From Bacteroidetes bacterium UBA6183 (GTDB lineage Bacteria; Bacteroidota; Bacteroidia; UKL13-3): DNA of 44,612 nt. The DNA lies in the NCBI GenBank assembly GCA_002422865.1, contig DITN01000097.1:56684-101295 (forward strand). Direction: 5' to 3'. A program made the translations under genes and the position numbers. Below the pieces are notes generated by a model, which was given only the letters and a program-made list of their open reading frames with translations, did no database searches and was not told where the DNA came from. Position 1 is the first letter of the stretch. Every line of letters starts with the position of its first letter. Shown here piece after piece: positions 43,102 through 44,612 of this stretch.

Positions 43102-44184
43102 ATGGAACTGGTATATAAAGCAAGGTATTTTGATGGCTACTCGGGTAAACCACAACAGGTAGATGTGCTGTGGCTCGACAATGTTTGGGTTATTCAATTT
43201 GTAAATGATTCGGGCGAACGGATTAAGATAACCTGGCAAAAACAACATGTGGTGGAGCATGAGTTAAAAAACGGACTCTTGAGTTTACGTTATGGTGATG
43301 TTTTTCCGGCCCAGCAATTGGATGTTAGCGACCAGGATTTTATTAAAAGATACAAGCAAGAATACCCGCGTACTTTTTCTCAGCGTTTAAACATGTCGGT
43401 TGCGGGTGTGGTAGGCACATTATTGCTGTTGTTATTGTTGGGTTTGTGGGCCGCTTATGTTTGGCTTTTACCCGCCATTGCAAGTTATGCAGCCAAGGTT
43501 TTTCCAAAAGATTATGAAATTGAATTGGGTCAAAAAATGTACGCTTCCGTTTTGGAAGGCGAGCAAATAGATTCTAACAAAACTTTGGCCATCAACCAAT
43601 TTTTTAATCATTTAAACATAGAAAAAAATTACCCCGCCAAAATTACGGTGGTAAAATCAAATATCACCAACGCATTTGCTATGCCGGGTGGTGGTATTGT
43701 GGTGTATGATGCTATTTTAAATAACATGAATTCGCCCGAACAATTGGCTGCTTTATTGGCACATGAATACTCGCATGTAGAACTTAAACATGCCACCCGA
43801 AATCTGTTTAGAACCTTATCGGGTTATTTATTTTTATCAATTGTTTTTGGTGACATGAGCGGAGTAGGAGGGATATTGATTGAAAATGCACACCAATTAA
43901 GGAATTTAAGTTACAGCAGAGCGCTAGAAACAGAAGCAGACAACAGTGGGTTGAAGGTTTTAAAAGAAAATAAACTTAACCCGAAAGGCATGATTGATTT
44001 GTTTGAATTACTTAAAAAAGAAAGTGATGGAGCCCAAGTTAACGAGCTGATCAGTACCCATCCTGATTTGAATAATCGCATACAAAATGTAGAGACTTTT
44101 ATTCAAGAGCATCCTTACAATTCGGTATCCAACGATTCTTTGAACCATTATTTCAAGCAAATAAAAAATAATTGGAATGAATAA
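43102..44184 (+). CDS. M48-family zinc metalloprotease, membrane-anchored
   Basis: The 360-residue protein has an N-terminal beta-rich domain (about 1-90), one membrane segment (about 100-130) and an M48 domain. The zinc site is HEYSH at 221-225 with the third ligand Glu 276 (LETEAD), and MPGGGIVVYDAIL at 194-206 lies before it. Members such as HtpX, Oma1 and BepA work in membrane or envelope protein quality control. The N-terminal half resembles a domain found with this protease in other bacteria. It overlaps the next gene by 8 bases. Confidence 0.9.
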   Translation: MELVYKARYFDGYSGKPQQVDVLWLDNVWVIQFVNDSGERIKITWQKQHVVEHELKNGLLSLRYGDVFPAQQLDVSDQDFIKRYKQEYPRTFSQRLNMSVAGVVGTLLLLLLLGLWAAYVWLLPAIASYAAKVFPKDYEIELGQKMYASVLEGEQIDSNKTLAINQFFNHLNIEKNYPAKITVVKSNITNAFAMPGGGIVVYDAILNNMNSPEQLAALLAHEYSHVELKHATRNLFRTLSGYLFLSIVFGDMSGVGGILIENAHQLRNLSYSRALETEADNSGLKVLKENKLNPKGMIDLFELLKKESDGAQVNELISTHPDLNNRIQNVETFIQEHPYNSVSNDSLNHYFKQIKNNWNE

Positions 44185-44494
44185 AGAAAACCTGCCGGTG
44201 TTAATTCAAAACTCAGCACAAAAGCTGGGTGAGTATTTTGAGAATGATTTACTCGCTCAATCAACCACCTACCAACAATTACACGAGCGTTTAACAGCGT
44301 TAATTGTATACCTGTTGTTACACAAAATGGAGTTGTTGTTACAGGTACTTTATAGGGTTGATGTTTTTGAGCGGGATACCAAATCTGCCTTTGCCCAAAA
44401 CGACCCTAAACTTATTGCCCCCGAGTTGGCTAAGTTAATTATTGATAGAGAGTTGAAAAAGGCGGAAACCAGAATTAAGTACAAGCAAGGTTAA
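44177..44494 (+). CDS. Small helical protein coupled to the M48 protease
   Basis: The 105-residue protein has no signal or membrane span. It is helical and Leu-rich (LHERLTALIVYLLLHKMELLLQVLYRVDVFE). It overlaps the protease gene by 8 bases (ATGAATAA), so translation is probably coupled. I do not recognise a named family. It may serve the protease as a partner, which is inference from position only. Confidence 0.7.
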   Translation: MNKENLPVLIQNSAQKLGEYFENDLLAQSTTYQQLHERLTALIVYLLLHKMELLLQVLYRVDVFERDTKSAFAQNDPKLIAPELAKLIIDRELKKAETRIKYKQG

Positions 44495-44612
44495 ACCCAA
44501 TTTATGCAGTAGAAGGCGAAGCATGAGCTGAACTACCTGCATTATGCCGAGTAAAAAAGGGCTAATCATAGAATGTGTTCAGGTTTATCGGCATTAACCA
44601 TTGCTATTTATT
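44495..44612. other. Window end, no feature
   Basis: The last 118 bases hold no open frame or hairpin that I can support. Confidence 0.5.

Overview
The window is a chromosomal segment of a Bacteroidota bacterium. The first protein ends in a type IX secretion sorting domain. SecD and SecF are fused. The E1 alpha and beta subunits of a 2-oxoacid dehydrogenase are fused. Coding sequence uses AT-rich Bacteroidota-style codons, and at least two places carry the phylum's promoter pattern (TTG, about 20 nt, TAnnTTTG). I see no rRNA, tRNA, CRISPR array, transposase or integrase.

Layout. Positions 1-1241 hold the 3' end of a large exported T9SS protein. Positions 1242-4004 are an accessory region: dense interspersed palindromic repeats (1300-1900), then a short array that looks like integron gene cassettes without an integrase. 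The array has a YwqK/MORN-type lipoprotein cassette, a 111-residue unknown-protein cassette and a broken third cassette. Positions 4005-8721 (minus strand) carry an M1 aminopeptidase, a CPA2 cation/proton antiporter and a tandem universal stress protein.

Positions 8779-18132 are the most interesting part: a complete ribosomal-peptide (RiPP) locus of the type called grasp-with-spasm. On the minus strand lie a C39-peptidase ABC exporter and its HlyD-type adaptor. Divergently, on the plus strand, lie two precursor peptides with aligned 29-residue leaders ending in GG or GA, an exported TPR protein, an ATP-grasp ligase, a possible 58-residue protein, a SPASM-domain protein that lacks the radical-SAM CxxxCxxC motif, and a TolC-like outer-membrane channel. 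The inferred pathway is leader-guided modification by the ATP-grasp and SPASM proteins, leader removal by the C39 domain, and export through the ABC-HlyD-TolC tripartite channel. Base composition drops to about 20-28% GC in the maturation genes and jumps back to about 35-40% inside the SPASM gene near 16250, suggesting a mosaic locus. The exporter gene carries an interspersed palindromic element in frame between its peptidase and membrane domains.

Positions 18266-28710 are housekeeping: fused E1 dehydrogenase (+), then on the minus strand a 33-residue membrane peptide, a small exported protein, histidine ammonia-lyase and ornithine aminotransferase, an OmpA-like protein, SecDF and uridine kinase. 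Positions 28908-35438 form an RND efflux operon led by a TetR-family regulator. A promoter-hairpin pair at 35523-35677 may make a small RNA. It is followed by an ArsC-like protein and a subtilase. Positions 37833-44494 carry DUF2238, TPR and TonB-type proteins, aconitase, an M48 metalloprotease and a small conserved-looking protein.
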